This document shows positions 34,301 through 47,500 of a stretch of DNA of 64,000 bases, in pieces. Source of the stretch: Macropodus opercularis (Eukaryota; Chordata; Actinopteri; Anabantiformes; Osphronemidae); NCBI GenBank assembly GCA_030770545.1, contig CM061109.1, positions 5,890,001 through 5,954,000 of the forward strand, written 5' to 3'. Numbering within the stretch: position 1 is the first letter of the stretch; every line of letters starts with the position of its first letter. The translations under genes were made by a program, and so were the position numbers. Below the pieces are notes generated by a model. It saw nothing but the letters and a program-made list of their open reading frames with translations, had not been told where the DNA came from and made no database searches.

Positions 34301-37300
34301 ATTTCACAGAGCTACACACACATTCTTCACCTACACATAGTTGCTTCAGGACACTGGACTCACTCTGAATGGAGCGTCCGCTGTCTGCCTCCTGTCCCGG
34401 ATGTCAGGCGGGAATCCAGTCCTGTTTCTGTGGAGCAGGTGGAACTTTTCCCTGGTGTCGGCTGTAACCATTAGTCTGGACTCAGGCGCCGGTCAGCAGA
34501 CTGTCCATCACACTTTTATACTACAAAATAAAACCAATATAAATCAAATTAATCAAAATACAAGCTAGGTTTAACACAAAGGTACATGTAATTAGACACA
34601 GAAGTTTTAAAGCTATGCCCAAATCAATGCTTTGCCCCAACCTACAGGGAACTCCTGTAATCTGTCAATACCCAAAGCATCTATTCTATACATTTGCACT
34701 TTCAGTCCAAAACCTGTTAACTAATTATCAGTAGCCTGAGCATCACAGAGAGGAGACTTGTTGGCTCTCGCCTCAACAATGAGTTTATGTTACAAGTTCA
34801 GAGGTTCATCGTAAAATACTGTGATGTAATTTCAGTTTGTATGTGATATAAAAGATGGTTCATAACACTGTACTCACTGTGAACGGAGCATCCGCTGTCC
34901 GCCTCCTGTTCCGAACATCAGGCGGGAATCCAGTCCTCCTTTTTCAGTTTAGAGGAACCTTTCCCTTGTGTCGACTGTAACCCTCAGTCTGGACTCAGGC
35001 GTCAGTCGACAGACTGTCCGTCCAACTTCTGACACCAAGATGTTGTGGAAAAACCTTCTTCAAATGCTGGAACATACTGAGATAACTAGAGGAGCATGTT
35101 GGTGTAATGAACCAGCTCAACGTTTAGTACGTGCTGGCATGAGGAAGACATCCTACAGCGAACCACTGTCTTCTGATGGATGTTAACACCAGAGCTTCTT
35201 ATATATTGTAACACAATGGTTTAGCCACCCCTCGCATGCTACCTGCTGTCTAAACGCATGTTCCATTTGGCCAACACACCAACCTGGTAAAGCTTCTAAC
35301 TTCCCCATTTTGTTCCCTGTGGTTGTGTAGATTCACTTGGGCCGGTGCTTAAACTTTCAATGGGCTTATCATTCACACAGGGGTTTTCACTCACACTGAT
35401 CTTCCCATCTCATCGTATGGTTGGATCTTATCAAACATACTCTAACTTTGGGTGACTCTCTTCAGCCAGGTAGTTTGTATGACACATTCGTTCCAAGCAA
35501 CGTACCCTGTAGTGTGCTTATCAGCAATGCACACGGGACACTGAAGGAGTCATCGCAAAGCTTATGATGTTATCATATCAGTCATACGCCCATTTTATTC
35601 AGATGGGACATCCCTAGATGTATGAATGCTCTAAAACATAAAATCAACTCAAATAAAACTAAATACAAGCTAGGTTTACCACAAAGTGACACAAATAAAG
35701 ACAAAAAAAATCTGCTTTAAAACATAGGCCACAATGTTGCTGAACTTTTTCTTACACATGTGGTCGATTCTCTTTAAACCCATGAATGACTTACACAACG
35801 TAAGACTTCAGTATTTGTAATATCCTACATGTAACTTCACTGTAACATTCACTGACCACTAAAGAAATTACAGAACGCGTCAGGTGACTAAACCATTTCA
35901 CAGAGCTACACACACATTCTTCACCTACACATAGTTGCTTCAGAACACTGGACTCACTCTGAATGGAGCGTCCGCTGTCTGCCTCCTGTCCCGGATGTCA
36001 GGCGGGAATCCAGTCCTGTTTCTGTGGAGCAGGTGGAACTTTTCCCTGGTGTCGGCTGTAACCATCAGTCTGGACTCAGGCGCCGGTCAGCAGACTGTCC
36101 ATCACACTTTTATACTACAAAATAAAACCAATATAAATCAAATTAATCAAAATACAAGCTAGGTTTAACACAAAGGTACATGTAATTAGACACAGAAGTT
36201 TTAAAGCTATGCCCAAATCAATGCTTTGCCCCAACCTACAGGGAACTCCTGTAATCTGTCAATACCCAAAGCATCTATTCTATACATTTGCACTTTCAGT
36301 CCACAACCTGTTAACTAATGATCAGTAGCCTGAGCATCACAGAGAGGAGACTTGTTTGCTCAGGCCTCAACAATGAGTTTTTGTTACAAGTTCAGAGGTT
36401 TATCGTAAAATACTGTGATGTAATTTCAGTTTGTATGTGATATAAAAGATGGTTCATAACACTGTACTCACTGTGAACGGAGCATCCGCTGTCCGCCTCC
36501 TGTTCCGAACATCAGGCGGGAATCCAGTCCTCCTTTTTCTGTTTAGAGGAACCTTTCCCTTGTGTCGACTGTAACCCTCAGTCGGGACTCAGGCGTCAGT
36601 CGGCAGACTGTCCGTCCAACTTCTGACACCAAGATGTCGTGGAAAAACCTTCTTCAAATGCTGGAACATACTGAGAAAACTAGAGGAGCATGTTGGTGTA
36701 ATGAACCAGCTCAACGTTTAGTACGTGCTGGCATGAGGAAGACATCCTACAGCGAACCACTGTCTTCTGATGGTTGTTAACACCAGAGCTTCTTATATAT
36801 TGTAACACAATGGTTTAGCCACCCCTCGCATCCTACCTGCTGTCTAAACGCATGTTTCATTTGGCCAACACACCAACCTGGTAAAGCTTCTAACTTCCCC
36901 ATTTTGTTCCCTGTGGTTGTGTAGATTCACTTGGGCCGGTGCTTAAACTTTCAATGGGCTTATCATTCACACAGGGGTTTTCACTCACACTGATCTTCCC
37001 ATCTCATCGTATGGTTGGATCTTATCAAACATACTCTAACTTTGGGTGACTCTCTTCAGCCAGGTAGTTTGTATGACACATTCGTTCCGAGCAACGTACC
37101 CTGTAGTGTGCTTATCAGCAATGCACACGGGACACTGAAGGAGTCATCGCAAAGCTTATGATGTTATTATATCAGTCATACGCCCATTTTATTCAGATGG
37201 GACATCCCTAGATGTATGAATGCTCTAAAACATAAAATCAACTCAAATAAAACTAAATACAAGCTAGGTTTACCACAAAGTGACACAAATGAAGACAAAA

Positions 37301-37885
37301 AAAATCTGCTTTAAAACATAGGCCACAATGTTGCTGAACTTTTTCTTACACATGTGGTCGATTCTCTTTAAACCCATTAATGACTTACACAAGGTAAGAC
37401 TTCAGTATTTGTAATATCCTACATGTAACTTCACTGTAACATTCACTGACCACTAAAGAAATTACAGAACGCGTCAGGTGACTAAACCATTTCACAGAGC
37501 TACACACACATTCTTCACCTACACATAGTTGCTTCAGAACACTGGACTCACTCTGAATGGAGCGTCCGCTGTCTGCCTCCTGTCCCAAATGTCAGGCGGG
37601 AATCCAGTCCTGTTTCTGTGGAGCAGGTGGAACTTTTGCCTGGTGTCGGCTGTAACCATCAGTCTGGACTCAGGCGTCGGGCAGCAGACTGTCCATCACA
37701 CTTTTATACCACAAAATAAAACCAATATAAATCAAATTAATCAAAATACAAGCTAGGTTTAACACAGTTATATGTAAGAAGACACAGAATTTTTAAAGCT
37801 ATGCCCAAATCAATGCTTTGCCCCAACCTACAGGGAACTACTGTAATCTTTTAATACCCAAAGCAGTTATTCTATACAGCTGCAT
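25325..37885 (+). repeat. Tandem array 2 of the 1,594-bp macrosatellite (about 7.9 units)
   Basis: The landmark gcttcag(a/g)acactggactc lies at 26359, 27962, 29556, 31150, 32747, 34341, 35935 and 37529, giving steps of 1603, 1594, 1594, 1597, 1594, 1594 and 1594. Units differ by about 1%. A rare variant (gacaaactaaaatacag) is shared by two units three steps apart, at about 27726 and 32509. A 7-9-base insertion near 27078 and a one-base change near 31851 break the plus-strand 72-codon frame in two units. The minus-strand exon-like module is present in all of them. The last unit decays into C'. Confidence 0.95.
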
Positions 37886-39374
37886 TTTCAGTCTAAGTAT
37901 GGGCGTTGTTGAGGTATGACGTTTAACATTTTATTAATAAAGTAAAACAACATAGATCTTGTATCCTGACATACGAATGAAATATTTATCTCAGCATCAC
38001 TGGACACTGGACTAAACGTTTCAAGTTGGTAAAACTTCCATGCTAACATTTAGCTAAGGTTTTATTCAGTTTTCTCATTTACATAGATAAGTTGCAACAA
38101 AACCTGCACATTTCAGTCTAATCTTGTTCAGGGTGAAAGTAAACAAAAACACCTTCACATGACACAAACAGTGTCAGAATGCATAGCACAAATAATATAC
38201 AAATATTTTTTATCTCAGCATAAAATGTCTTACCTCTGTTTCTCTGTCTCGGTGGAAATGATATGACTGGTACAAGTTTCATCTGTTTAGCCGACTCCAA
38301 GGTTACGTGACGTCATCAACCGCCGATCTAGCAGTTGATATTCTCAGCCCATCAGATTCAAGCTACCGAGTAACCATGACGACCATGGCGCAGAGGTACT
38401 CGGGAAAAACGTGTTGCATTGATAACATCCAATATGGCGGCGTCCGGAACTAGCACACGCTCTACCCTTTCAGAAACATGTAAAGCTGTAGCAACCGACA
38501 GAGAAGGAGAATAAGAAAAAAAGCTGGACAGGTAGGTGGCCTCTTCAGTGACATGTTTACTGTGTACAGTAGCGCTGCTAGATGTTTGAATATACAATAC
38601 GTAAAGCTAAAGTAGCAATGTTGCTAACAAGCTAACCTAAGGCTAACTGCTGACAATATTTACACAACCACTGTATAACAAGGTTTGGACCATTTTGTTA
38701 GCAGTGTATCAACCAGACTGTGTTTCAGTTGCACATGTGTCCTTCCACAGAACTCTGGTAGATAATTAATAAGCATGTAAATGTTCAAAATTCAATCCTT
38801 AGTTTATGTATTAAATGAACTCTATATCTTTTTTGCCTTTATTTCATAACTTATGTCTGAATGTGTTACAAGTTAGCAACGTGCTCTGGTTTGTACTTGG
38901 GGCTATGGTAGAAACATTATCTGTAGTCCCAACAGCTGTGCAGCATGCAAGCAAGTGTTGCACACAGCTTGGTAACGCAGAGACAAAAGAAGATGTTCAG
39001 TCAAAAAAAAGGGTAAAATGTCAACAAAACCCACTCCCTGTTAAAGCTGCTGTCAGGATGTGAGCGCCATCATTTATACTGATGAGGTGAAAACGTATTA
39101 TGGACGTGTGTGCCACATTATTACAGTGTTTTTTGTGCAGTAGACAAGACGGAAAAACATGCTCAGACAGATGAAGATATTTTAAGCACCTATCGATACT
39201 GATTGTTGCTGATTCTTACTACTTACTTACTTACAGCTTATTAATCTGTAAAGATGTGGTATCTATCTGTTGTTAATAAGTTTTAGTTTTTCCCCTCAAT
39301 TCCAGGTGACACACAAGCAGACTCCTGCAGTGGCAGTTGAGAGTGAGATGCCCCCTGCTTCCAGTAAGATGTTA
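37885..39374. repeat. Block C', right end of duplication unit 2
   Basis: It matches block C, but it lacks about 550 bases present there between 14930 and 15495. It carries the single divergent promoter (CRE 38308-38315; ATGGCGGC 38434-38441), the minus-strand donor at 38227-38233, the plus-strand donor after 38531 and the 58-base exon 39306-39363. Its last 7 bases (gatgtta) already belong to the inverted A piece. Confidence 0.85.
38270..38540. promoter_or_regulatory. Divergent promoter copy in C'
   Basis: The CRE tgacgtca (38308-38315), CCAAT and ATGGCGGC (38434-38441), and exon donors on both sides are all kept. The minus-strand side points into tandem array 2. The 26-codon plus-strand frame from 38434 is open here too. 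Confidence 0.5.
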
Positions 39375-41647
39375 ATAATCAGGTAAAGAAGTAGGGCCAT
39401 CACTGTGGTCACAAATCATGGTTGTTGCTCTGTACTGTGTGTAGTTTCAATATAATAATAATAGGAAGCTGAACACACTACTTATAGTGGCAGCACTTCA
39501 AAACGTGATCCGTTTTCATTGCAGTATCTTTGCGTGTCCACAACGTTTTAGTTTTTTTTCCGCAAAAAGCTCTGAATTGTTATCTGAAAAACAGCGTTTT
39601 TGTCTTACAACTATCTTCCGTTCACTGCAAAGTTATAATGGCCGTGTCTTGTGTTTGATGTTGAAAGGCTTTAAAGACAGCAGGCATCTCCCAAAATATC
39701 TACACACACACTGTATCACGTCTGCTGTGATATAAATATCTCCACATATTTCTGTGGCTGCGATGTAATTAATATATGATACTTTGCACTTTTAAAAATG
39801 TGCATATAACTATTCTGTTGTCACAATTTCTGCCGGTAAGTGAACTTCACTATAATGTTTGTCTCTTGTAGAGAATTTCTGTATGAAGCCTTCTCTATGG
39901 TAAATAATCCAACAGTGTTATTCAGATACAGTGAGTGAAAACAGGGAACGTTTGATCACATCGCTTCCCACAGCAGGTGTATTCATATGTTAATGTTCAC
40001 TCCTCACCTTGGCTTCAGCCGCCAAGCGGTGAAAGGCTGCTGAGAAGCCACCACGTTTTACAGGAGCCTTCCTGGTTTGTTAACTGCAGCATTGTCAGAA
40101 AAACGCACAGTTAAAGCTCCTCATTCAAGCTGCACCGTCATTGTTACCATTGTATCAATTGTTCACCCAAATTATAGCGAAGGCTGACTGGCGGCTCAAT
40201 GACTGATCGCCTTATTCTGACTGTGATGACTTTGCGCTTCCTCCAGTAAAAATCAACAATAAATAATGAAGGGTCTAAAGGTTTTCAGCTGAACTTTCAG
40301 TCCTTTGCTGCTGCAGCCAAGGTGAGAATTCTCGTTTCCATCTGACTGCAACGATCTTAACGTGGGGGAGGGGACGTCTTTGCCTTTAGCTGGATGTCGG
40401 TGGAGACTCTCAGTCATCCAGCTGAGGTTGTCTGAAAGTTGATTCATACATGTGTGTTTTTTTACACGTATTTGAAGTGGATGGTTGTGTGGAGTTTATT
40501 TATTTAAGGTGTCTGTATGTAACCAACAAACTGAATGAATGACGACATTAACATCGATAAATTCGTCCCCAGATCCTGAGCTAAACAACAGTGCGTATTT
40601 CTTGTCTAGTGTGTCCCAACACCGTGTTTTGTCAAGGAGTGAATCGTCTGAAGCGTCTTTTAATTCATACATTTTGTGTATTGGTCTCCGCTGGACTCAT
40701 CACGTCCTGTCAGCTTGTGGGCGCTGGTGGCAGCAGCTCACTTCAGTTCACAAAGCGCAGAAGACAAGGTAAACAAAACAGCATTATATCTTTCAAACAC
40801 GCGTCCATATGTCTGTTATGAGTTGATTAAAAGGAGATTTTAGAAATTAAAATCAGGCAGAAACTCGGGTCGCCAAAACGGGAACCGCTGAACTACACAA
40901 GACACCGCCAGGGTGGCTTCACAGGTGTTCTTGTCTGAATGGATGTAGCCACCATTGAATGAGATTTTCTTGTATAAATTTCCATTTTAGTGAACCTTAC
41001 TCTTTTATTGAGTTGGGAGTTTATATTATAACGTCTGATAAATAAAGAATTCACAGAAATCCTCGGTACAGTACTGTGTGGTTGTAGGACTAGCCATGAC
41101 CGGCTATAAGTGTCAGCCCATCGCCACCTACAGGTCATTTAGACGTAACACACGCTGTGCCTCGGCAAAAATGCAGTGGAAACGTGGCAGAAATGACAAA
41201 CCAACGCGGTGGAATACGACACTTTTAACAGCTACCACTGTATTTCGTACAGATTTGAGTCAGGGTTTTGTGTGGAACTGTGTTTAATTTGTGGTTGAAG
41301 CCATGGTTAACCTGATGAACATGTTGGTTCTCTTTCGCTCATTGGGCCCTTGCAGGGAGTGAACTGTAGCTCATACGTTTAGGATACTACTTTGTGCCCT
41401 GGATTTCATTTTTACATCATTGGTGTAACACCTGTTGTTATCAAACCTTAAGTTTTTCTTATTATAATTGTGCATTTCTTCATCTGTTGTACATTCAAAG
41501 TATTGTTTTAAATGTGATCCATGGCACCAATTGATATGTTGCTGTGATACTTACTGTTATCCCTAGAAAAGGCCACGTCATCTTGTCAGTTTTAATGTAG
41601 TTGCTTTTTCAGGGATCATTTTCATCCAGTAATAGTTTTAAATTCTA
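39368..41647 (-). repeat. Inverted piece of block A with a 2-kb insert
   Basis: 39368-39404 is the reverse complement of about 8070-8034, and 41393-41647 is the reverse complement of about 8023-7780. The two parts are split by about 1,990 bases of other sequence. Identity is lower than between A and A', so this inversion is older. The piece ends at the TTAA of the piggyBac element. Confidence 0.75.
39405..41392. other. Unassigned 2-kb insert
   Basis: This sequence splits the inverted A piece and is seen nowhere else in the window. It starts with cacaaatc and ends with actttgtg, so 6 bases are inverted at the tips, but no target duplication is evident. An exon-like stretch at about 40610-40770 (frame with CLVCPNTVFC) ends at a donor-like aag|gtaaac. 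No transposase or known gene is visible. Long parts (39430-40250) show nothing I can name. Confidence 0.35.
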
Positions 41648-43550
41648 TTAACACTAGAAGTCCCAGAGAGCAGCCATTTGGCTTTTCTACCTATAAAACC
41701 CGCAGGACAGCCGATGGGCTGGAAGTCTTTAGGCTAATACCCTTAATCAGCTGTGAACAGTTGCTTTTGTTATGTAAACAATGTGGGGCCATGCTGAACC
41801 ACTTCAAGGAAACTTGTGTTTCACTTCATCTTAGGGAGGATTCAACACATGTTTTTTTCCTTTGTTGCTGAGGTTTATTGATAAAAATAGTACAAAATAA
41901 AAAAAAGAAACCAACCATTTGTACACATATTTACAAATAATATTAAAAAGTGAGTGAGTACATTCCAGCAATCACTCACAATCCTGGCACTGCCATTGTA
42001 TCTCCCGTCTGCATTTACCACATGTGTATCTGTAGTAGTGAACACATCGCACAGTGGCATGATTGTTCTTGCCTTGGTGTTTGACCTGACACATGGCTCT
42101 TTTTCCAGGGCTTGGTGTGGAGGGTTGTGTCCGAAGCAATTGTTCTTTTCTTGCCTTCTTCGCACACATATGAGAGTTAGCCAACTCTCTTGCAAGCTCC
42201 ACCAGGAAGTCCACCCGTCTTTCCTGCATTCAGGTGCCTGCTTGATACAGCACATGTGCATTCAGTGCTGTCATGTCAATCATGTTATAGAACACGGCAA
42301 CTGGCCAGCGCCGTGTCCCTGTGCGGACAGTGTACTCCCGCACCATCTGGTCCATCACATCCACGCCGCACTTTGTGGTGTTGTAAAGAGTGACAGTGTT
42401 TGGCTTCCTTTTGGTGGTATTATCAGTCTGAATCACGCTGTGCATGCTGCTAAGAATGTAGACGGTCTTCTTCCGTTTGGGCGCATACGCCGTCAGTGTA
42501 GCAGCAGTGGTTGAAAACACCTAATAAATAAGATAAATAGTTGTTTTCATAGCACTTTTACACACAATGACAAACTTGGCGGTGGTGATACTAAAAATTA
42601 GAAACACTTAAACATAGAACCACAAAAGACGTGCAACATACCTGAGTGGTGAATTCATTGCGATCTGTGTGTCTAGCGGATTGAGGGATTTCCCGGCGAA
42701 TCTTGTTGACTGTGCCGAGGATGGTGGTTTTCCGGCTAAGAAGTTTATGCGCAAGTGACAGCGATGTGAAGAAAATTGTCCGTGGTAACCACTGGGACGA
42801 CTAGGGTCCTTGCCAAGATATGGGAGGACATTACAAATGTACTTGGATTTTAGGTCGCAAGCCACCCAAAACTTGATCCCAGGTTTGGTCAGGTTTAGTT
42901 GCAATATACTGCAAGTTCATCAACGGTGATATGTAGACCAGGGTTGTTGGATGTGATGCAATTGGTGACAAATGATCCCCACACACTGGAAATGGCAGCA
43001 AACTTATCAGTCTTTGTTCGATCACCCTGGGTGGACCTGTCATCAAAGCGTAGGTGTCGCATGATGTCTTGGAAGCGGTTTTGCGGCATTGTTCCAATGA
43101 TATTTGGGTTTCCCAGGTTTGCTAACCAGCAGTCACGTAGTGATGGAACCTTGGTAAGCCCCCGCAAGATGACAATTGCAATAAATGCCATTAGTTCAGG
43201 GAGGGCCATGAACCAATGAACATGCTCCGTTTCCTGTGCATGTTGAATAGTCCATTCTTGAATGCTATGAAGCATGTCAAGAGTGATGAAACACAGGAAG
43301 CTCTGAAGGCGACTCGAGATACTTTTCCTTAGCCGGTCAATCAAGTTCTCTGCTTTTAGCAGCAATCCCTCCCCCACACATACAAACAAGCCACCAGCAA
43401 CCATTCACACACACACCCCCAACCCCCCTGCAGATTGCTCAGGTAATGACCATATTTACACATGAATTGATGCTAATGGTAGCCAAAAGACTAGCTACTT
43501 AGCATCCACTTGGCTAAAGGAGGGTTACAAATCTCTGGGACTTTTCCTCT
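41648..43550 (-). mobile_element. piggyBac-type DNA transposon, degraded
   Basis: The left end has TTAA (41648-41651) followed by cactagaagtcccagaga. The right end has the inverted match tctctgggactt (about 43532-43543). A piggyBac transposase gene on the minus strand lies between. The exact right tip is unclear because it merges with the inverted B piece; a TTAA at 43563-43566 is a candidate. Confidence 0.75.
41972..43404 (-). pseudogene. piggyBac transposase (PGBD4-like), one intron, N-terminus missing
   Basis: The frame from 43404 carries the DDE_Tnp_1_7-type N-part (WFMALPELMAFIAIVILRG, MRHLRFDD, HITVDELAVY). A frame change near 42895-42904 leads to TKPGIKFWVACDLKSKYICN. A canonical minus-strand donor (CAG|GTATG, exon end 42642) and acceptor (TTATTTATTAG, exon start 42520) define a 121-base intron. 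Past it the frame resumes with CGVDVMDQMVREYTVRTGTRRWP and ends in the Cys-rich domain (YTCGKCRREIQWQCQDC) at a stop on 41972-41974. The normal N-terminal ~100 residues are not seen. The product would be an excision/integration enzyme using TTAA sites. One frameshift and the missing start make it inactive as it stands. Confidence 0.8.
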
Positions 43551-44334
43551 ACACTGTTGCTATTAAAATGTACAATTTATTGATTGGCTACAATTAAAAG
43601 CTTGTTCTATGTGGGATTTGTTGGGTCTAGTTGTGTAAGGTCTCAAATCTTACTTGTAAAGTGCCTTGAGATAACTGATGTAGTGGATTGGTGCTATATA
43701 AATAAAGTTGATTTGAATTGAATTGAAAATTTAATCTATTTTTATTTCACTTTTTATCCTTTATCCTTTCCTCTACATGATCCTGGATGAGAATCCTCTG
43801 TGTCCCGATCAGTCCTGCGCCTGGACTGTTACTGCAGCTTTAACCTGAGAGCAGATAGCTGAGAAAAGATAGATAACAAAAACACCACATTCAGTCTGGA
43901 ACAGCTGAACCTGTCACCAATAACAACCAGCTCCTCCTTTGCTTGGGTTTAAGATTGAGCTAAGATGGTAAATTATTATTACATTATATAACAACAACAT
44001 CAACGAAAAACATCAGACATTTCTCATGGTCAGTCTGTCAAACCTTGTTTCAGTCAGTCAGTCGGGTCTTTATGTCATGAGCTCAGGTTTTATTGTGTAC
44101 GTGAGCTGGGAGGGAGACCTCCTGCTCAGAATGAACTGCAGTTTGGCTACTTGTCCTGCTGAAGGAATCAGCAGTGTCGCTTAGGGAGCCCCCTCCTCCA
44201 TGATGGTAGACACTGGTTCCATGTGTTTTCCTGCAGAAAACACTTAAGTGTAAACTAATGATCTGATCTTCATGGGATCTCTTATCCATTAGTTACCATT
44301 AGTCACTAAAGCAAAGCTTCATGCAATGTTAAAC

Positions 44335-44345
<11 letters not shown>
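43551..44345 (-). repeat. Inverted piece of blocks A/B
   Basis: This is the reverse complement of about 9860-8876. It lacks the ~230 bases corresponding to 9315-9548. It includes the dispersed teleost element part (43551-43720) and the terminal exon candidate (44083-44230). It ends at a (CA)n run (about 44336-44365) matching the (TG)n at 8877-8899. Confidence 0.8.
44083..44230 (-). CDS. Inverted copy of the candidate terminal exon
   Basis: This is the counterpart of 9007-9154. The minus-strand acceptor tttctgcag (44231-44239), the HHGGGG motif, the Ser/Thr-rich tail and the TGA at 44083-44085 are all kept. The frame also extends upstream into the intron side without a stop (to 44289). With only one exon-like piece nearby, it may be an isolated fragment. 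Confidence 0.3.
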
Positions 44346-44369
<24 letters not shown>

Positions 44370-44539
44370 CTGTCACACACACTTTCATAGCACTACCTTA
44401 TTTGTGTTTTATTGTAACTTCCTGATCTGATATGGTATCTGCTCACTAGACAAAATATTTTCCCAGGCTTCTCGCAGTCACGGTCACTATTTTCCATTTT
44501 TCAATCATTCTATGTAATACTGTTATCTTTAACACAGTC
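44346..44539. other. CA microsatellite and short unassigned flank
   Basis: A (CA)n run is followed by about 170 bases without a recognisable frame or element. Confidence 0.5.
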
Positions 44540-47500
44540 ACTCTGCCACCTCTGTTGTTGCTGATAACCTTGCTGAACACTCAGTAGCTGGGTTTGTTGA
44601 CAGTTTCAGTGGTTCATATGTTTGCAGATTTTGTGTTGGAGAGCGGCCCCATATCAGGACAGGGGCATTCCCTGGTAGATCAAAACAGCAACACCAGTTG
44701 GATGTTGAAGCAGCCTTGGCAAGTAGTACCCATAGCCATGGAGTTAAAAGGCAGTGTGCAATTCCTCAAAGGTTGAATCAGGCATGGCAGTTGTTAATGA
44801 CACTCAAAGATGCTGTTGAGTTGGTTATGTCACCCATCCACACTGATGAAAGCATAGGTCACCTAGATAGGTCCACACAGATTTAACATTGTTTTCCCAG
44901 AAGGGAAATTGATTCCCAAGCATCATTTTGTCGAGCATTACCCGCAGCTCATTAAAGCATTTGGCCCACTAGTGTTCTTATGGACAATGAGGTTTGAAGC
45001 CAAGCACCACTTCTTTAAGAAGAGTCAAGAATTCCATTAGAGGTTGTAAATAAGAACATTCAAGAATTTGTATTGCAGAAATGTCCTGGAGAGACAGTTG
45101 TTCATTTGACAAATAAGGCTGAATATCAGGGGACCTGTTACAGCATGGGCATGATGTTGATCTATGGCTCCACTGGTGGGTTGCCCGACTTTGCTGAAAT
45201 ACTGCAAATCACCATTGTTCATGACAACTTGGTGTTTGTAGACAGATTGCAAAGTGCATGGTACTGTGAGCATCTTAGATGCTTCAAGTTGGAGGACACT
45301 GGCACAGTCACAACTCACTGACATAAAGCCACTGTCTGCCTATTCAACGGAAGGCTGTCGAATGGTTTCTCTGAAACACCACATCTACTTGACAAACTAG
45401 GTAAAGAATCAATTCACAATCATCTTGTGAATTGTTGTTGTGTGACACGTGCAAACAGAACCTTCTGTCATTACACTGACTCCCATGAATGAGGCTGCGT
45501 GTTCCTCTCCTGCGTCAGTGGCTCAGACTTTCCAGGATGACAGTTCCTCAGTCACTTCATCTGACACTTGTTGTTGTTGTTCCACAGGTTCACTTCATCT
45601 CATTCAGCCCCCAGAGTATCGATCCCACCCCTGGCCACATAATTTTGCGATACCCACTTTTTCATTTGATGTTGAAATCCTCCTTCAAGAAGGAAATAAG
45701 GTTTATGAATGTGATGGCTCACTTCTTCAGAATCCAAGCTTGAACTCATGACTCATACTTGAGAAACTTGCTGAAGTAATATTCAACTACACTGCTTGTC
45801 CCACCGGACTTCAAATACAGGCAGTTACAGAAGCTTTGATTAAAAAACATCCCTGCCTAAAAGAGCCTGGATCCTCAGTTTCAAGCATGTATGGGTGGCA
45901 GCAACGTCTTAAATAAAAGACGGCTAATTACCGCTTTAAAATGAGAAGACGTGATGTACCTTGTCCTGAGCTTGACATAAACTCCTTGAAAAGGAAAACT
46001 CCTGGTGAAAAAAACCTGCACAAAATTGCAAGAGGCCAAAAAGAGCAGAAGTGAACTATCTACCTCCACATCCAAGTGGAGAAACAGCTGAGAGTCTGGA
46101 AATGGAGAGACATGACCTTCTTAATGAGGTTAAGAAGAAGAACAACACAAAGGTGATTCAAGAGAAAATGTCAAAGACATTCTCTTATAGAAGGTTCAAA
46201 GTCGTAAGTGGAAGTCCAGCTGCTGATGACTTCAAAGAGAGGTGGCCTGCTTTGTTTTGTGAAAGTGGGGTAGGTGAATCCTTAAAATTATAAAAATATT
46301 ATGTGCTTTCGTGAGAACTAACATTATTTGATATTACAATACAGTATATACAGTAAAGCACATTCCTGTTAAAGTCAGTTAAGTTAAAGCCAAATTAATA
46401 ATCTTTATTTGGAGTTGATGATTGTAAATAGTTTATATCCATGTCATAAATTGTAATTTAGCTCTAGACCATTAGCCCATTTTCTAAAGTTGTACATTCT
46501 GTTTTTTCAGGAGAATAACCACAATATCTCTGGAGCAGACCTTCATGTACAACCTAGATAAGTATACACCAAAACTTACTGCCCTGATGAAAGCCAAGGG
46601 AGGTGTTTTGGGACCAAGTTGAGGCCCTTCTTGGACAGGCTGAGTGGGGTATGTCCTGAATGTGGTAGCTTCTGTCTGTCTCTATATATTCCATTTTTCT
46701 ATTTGCTTGAATTGCTGCTCTGTTTGATTTTGAATTTTCTTCTGTATGAGTAATGATCCACTGTGGTTCTTTCAACAGATGCAAAGCAGTCAGATGAGAC
46801 GGGACGCTGTTATCCGCAGCCTTATATTATATCTTGGTGAGAAAGAAGAGGAGCTTTTTGAAGATTGCACGGTAATGCATGAAAATGTTCCTGTTCTTTT
46901 CCCCTCATTCGTTTCGATCGTCTGCCAGGGTCCAGTCCTGCTCCGTGATCAACACAACCAGGAGCAAGTAACCAAATCATCCGGTCCCTGAAACAAAACG
47001 AGCCACATTGTTTACTCGAAATGAGGACGATCCTCCTCATTTCTTCTTTACTGATATTTACTGGTATTTACTGGTATTTACCACTGCTTCAGATTCAACC
47101 ATTTGCACACACAAACACTCACAATCAGGTTAGGTTGACACACCGGGGGGCATCTTGGAGATTCAATGTCTGGCCCAATGACACTTTCATTGTAATCTGG
47201 ATTTATCAAGTCGTAGATTTTCCTTGGCTACATTAAACTGGCAAGAGGCACAGTCTGTAGCTGAGAGCAACATTAAATCCACATTTTTGCAAGGGCTACA
47301 GTTTGTGTTGTGGATCTAGCTTGTCCCATGATTTAAGACTGATTCACTGGTAATGTACAGGTGTTTTCCTTGTTCATTATGCATTATCAACTAAGTTACT
47401 TAGCAATATAAGACTTAATTTGTGGTATTTTGTATGCAGGAGGACAGACGCAGCGATGCCTCTCACCACATCCTTAGGATCCTGGTCGTCCATAGAGGAG

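Noticed and set aside
10300..37885. Tandem repeats as a CRISPR array
   Set aside because: The unit is 1.6 kb with no short repeat-spacer pattern, and the genome is eukaryotic.
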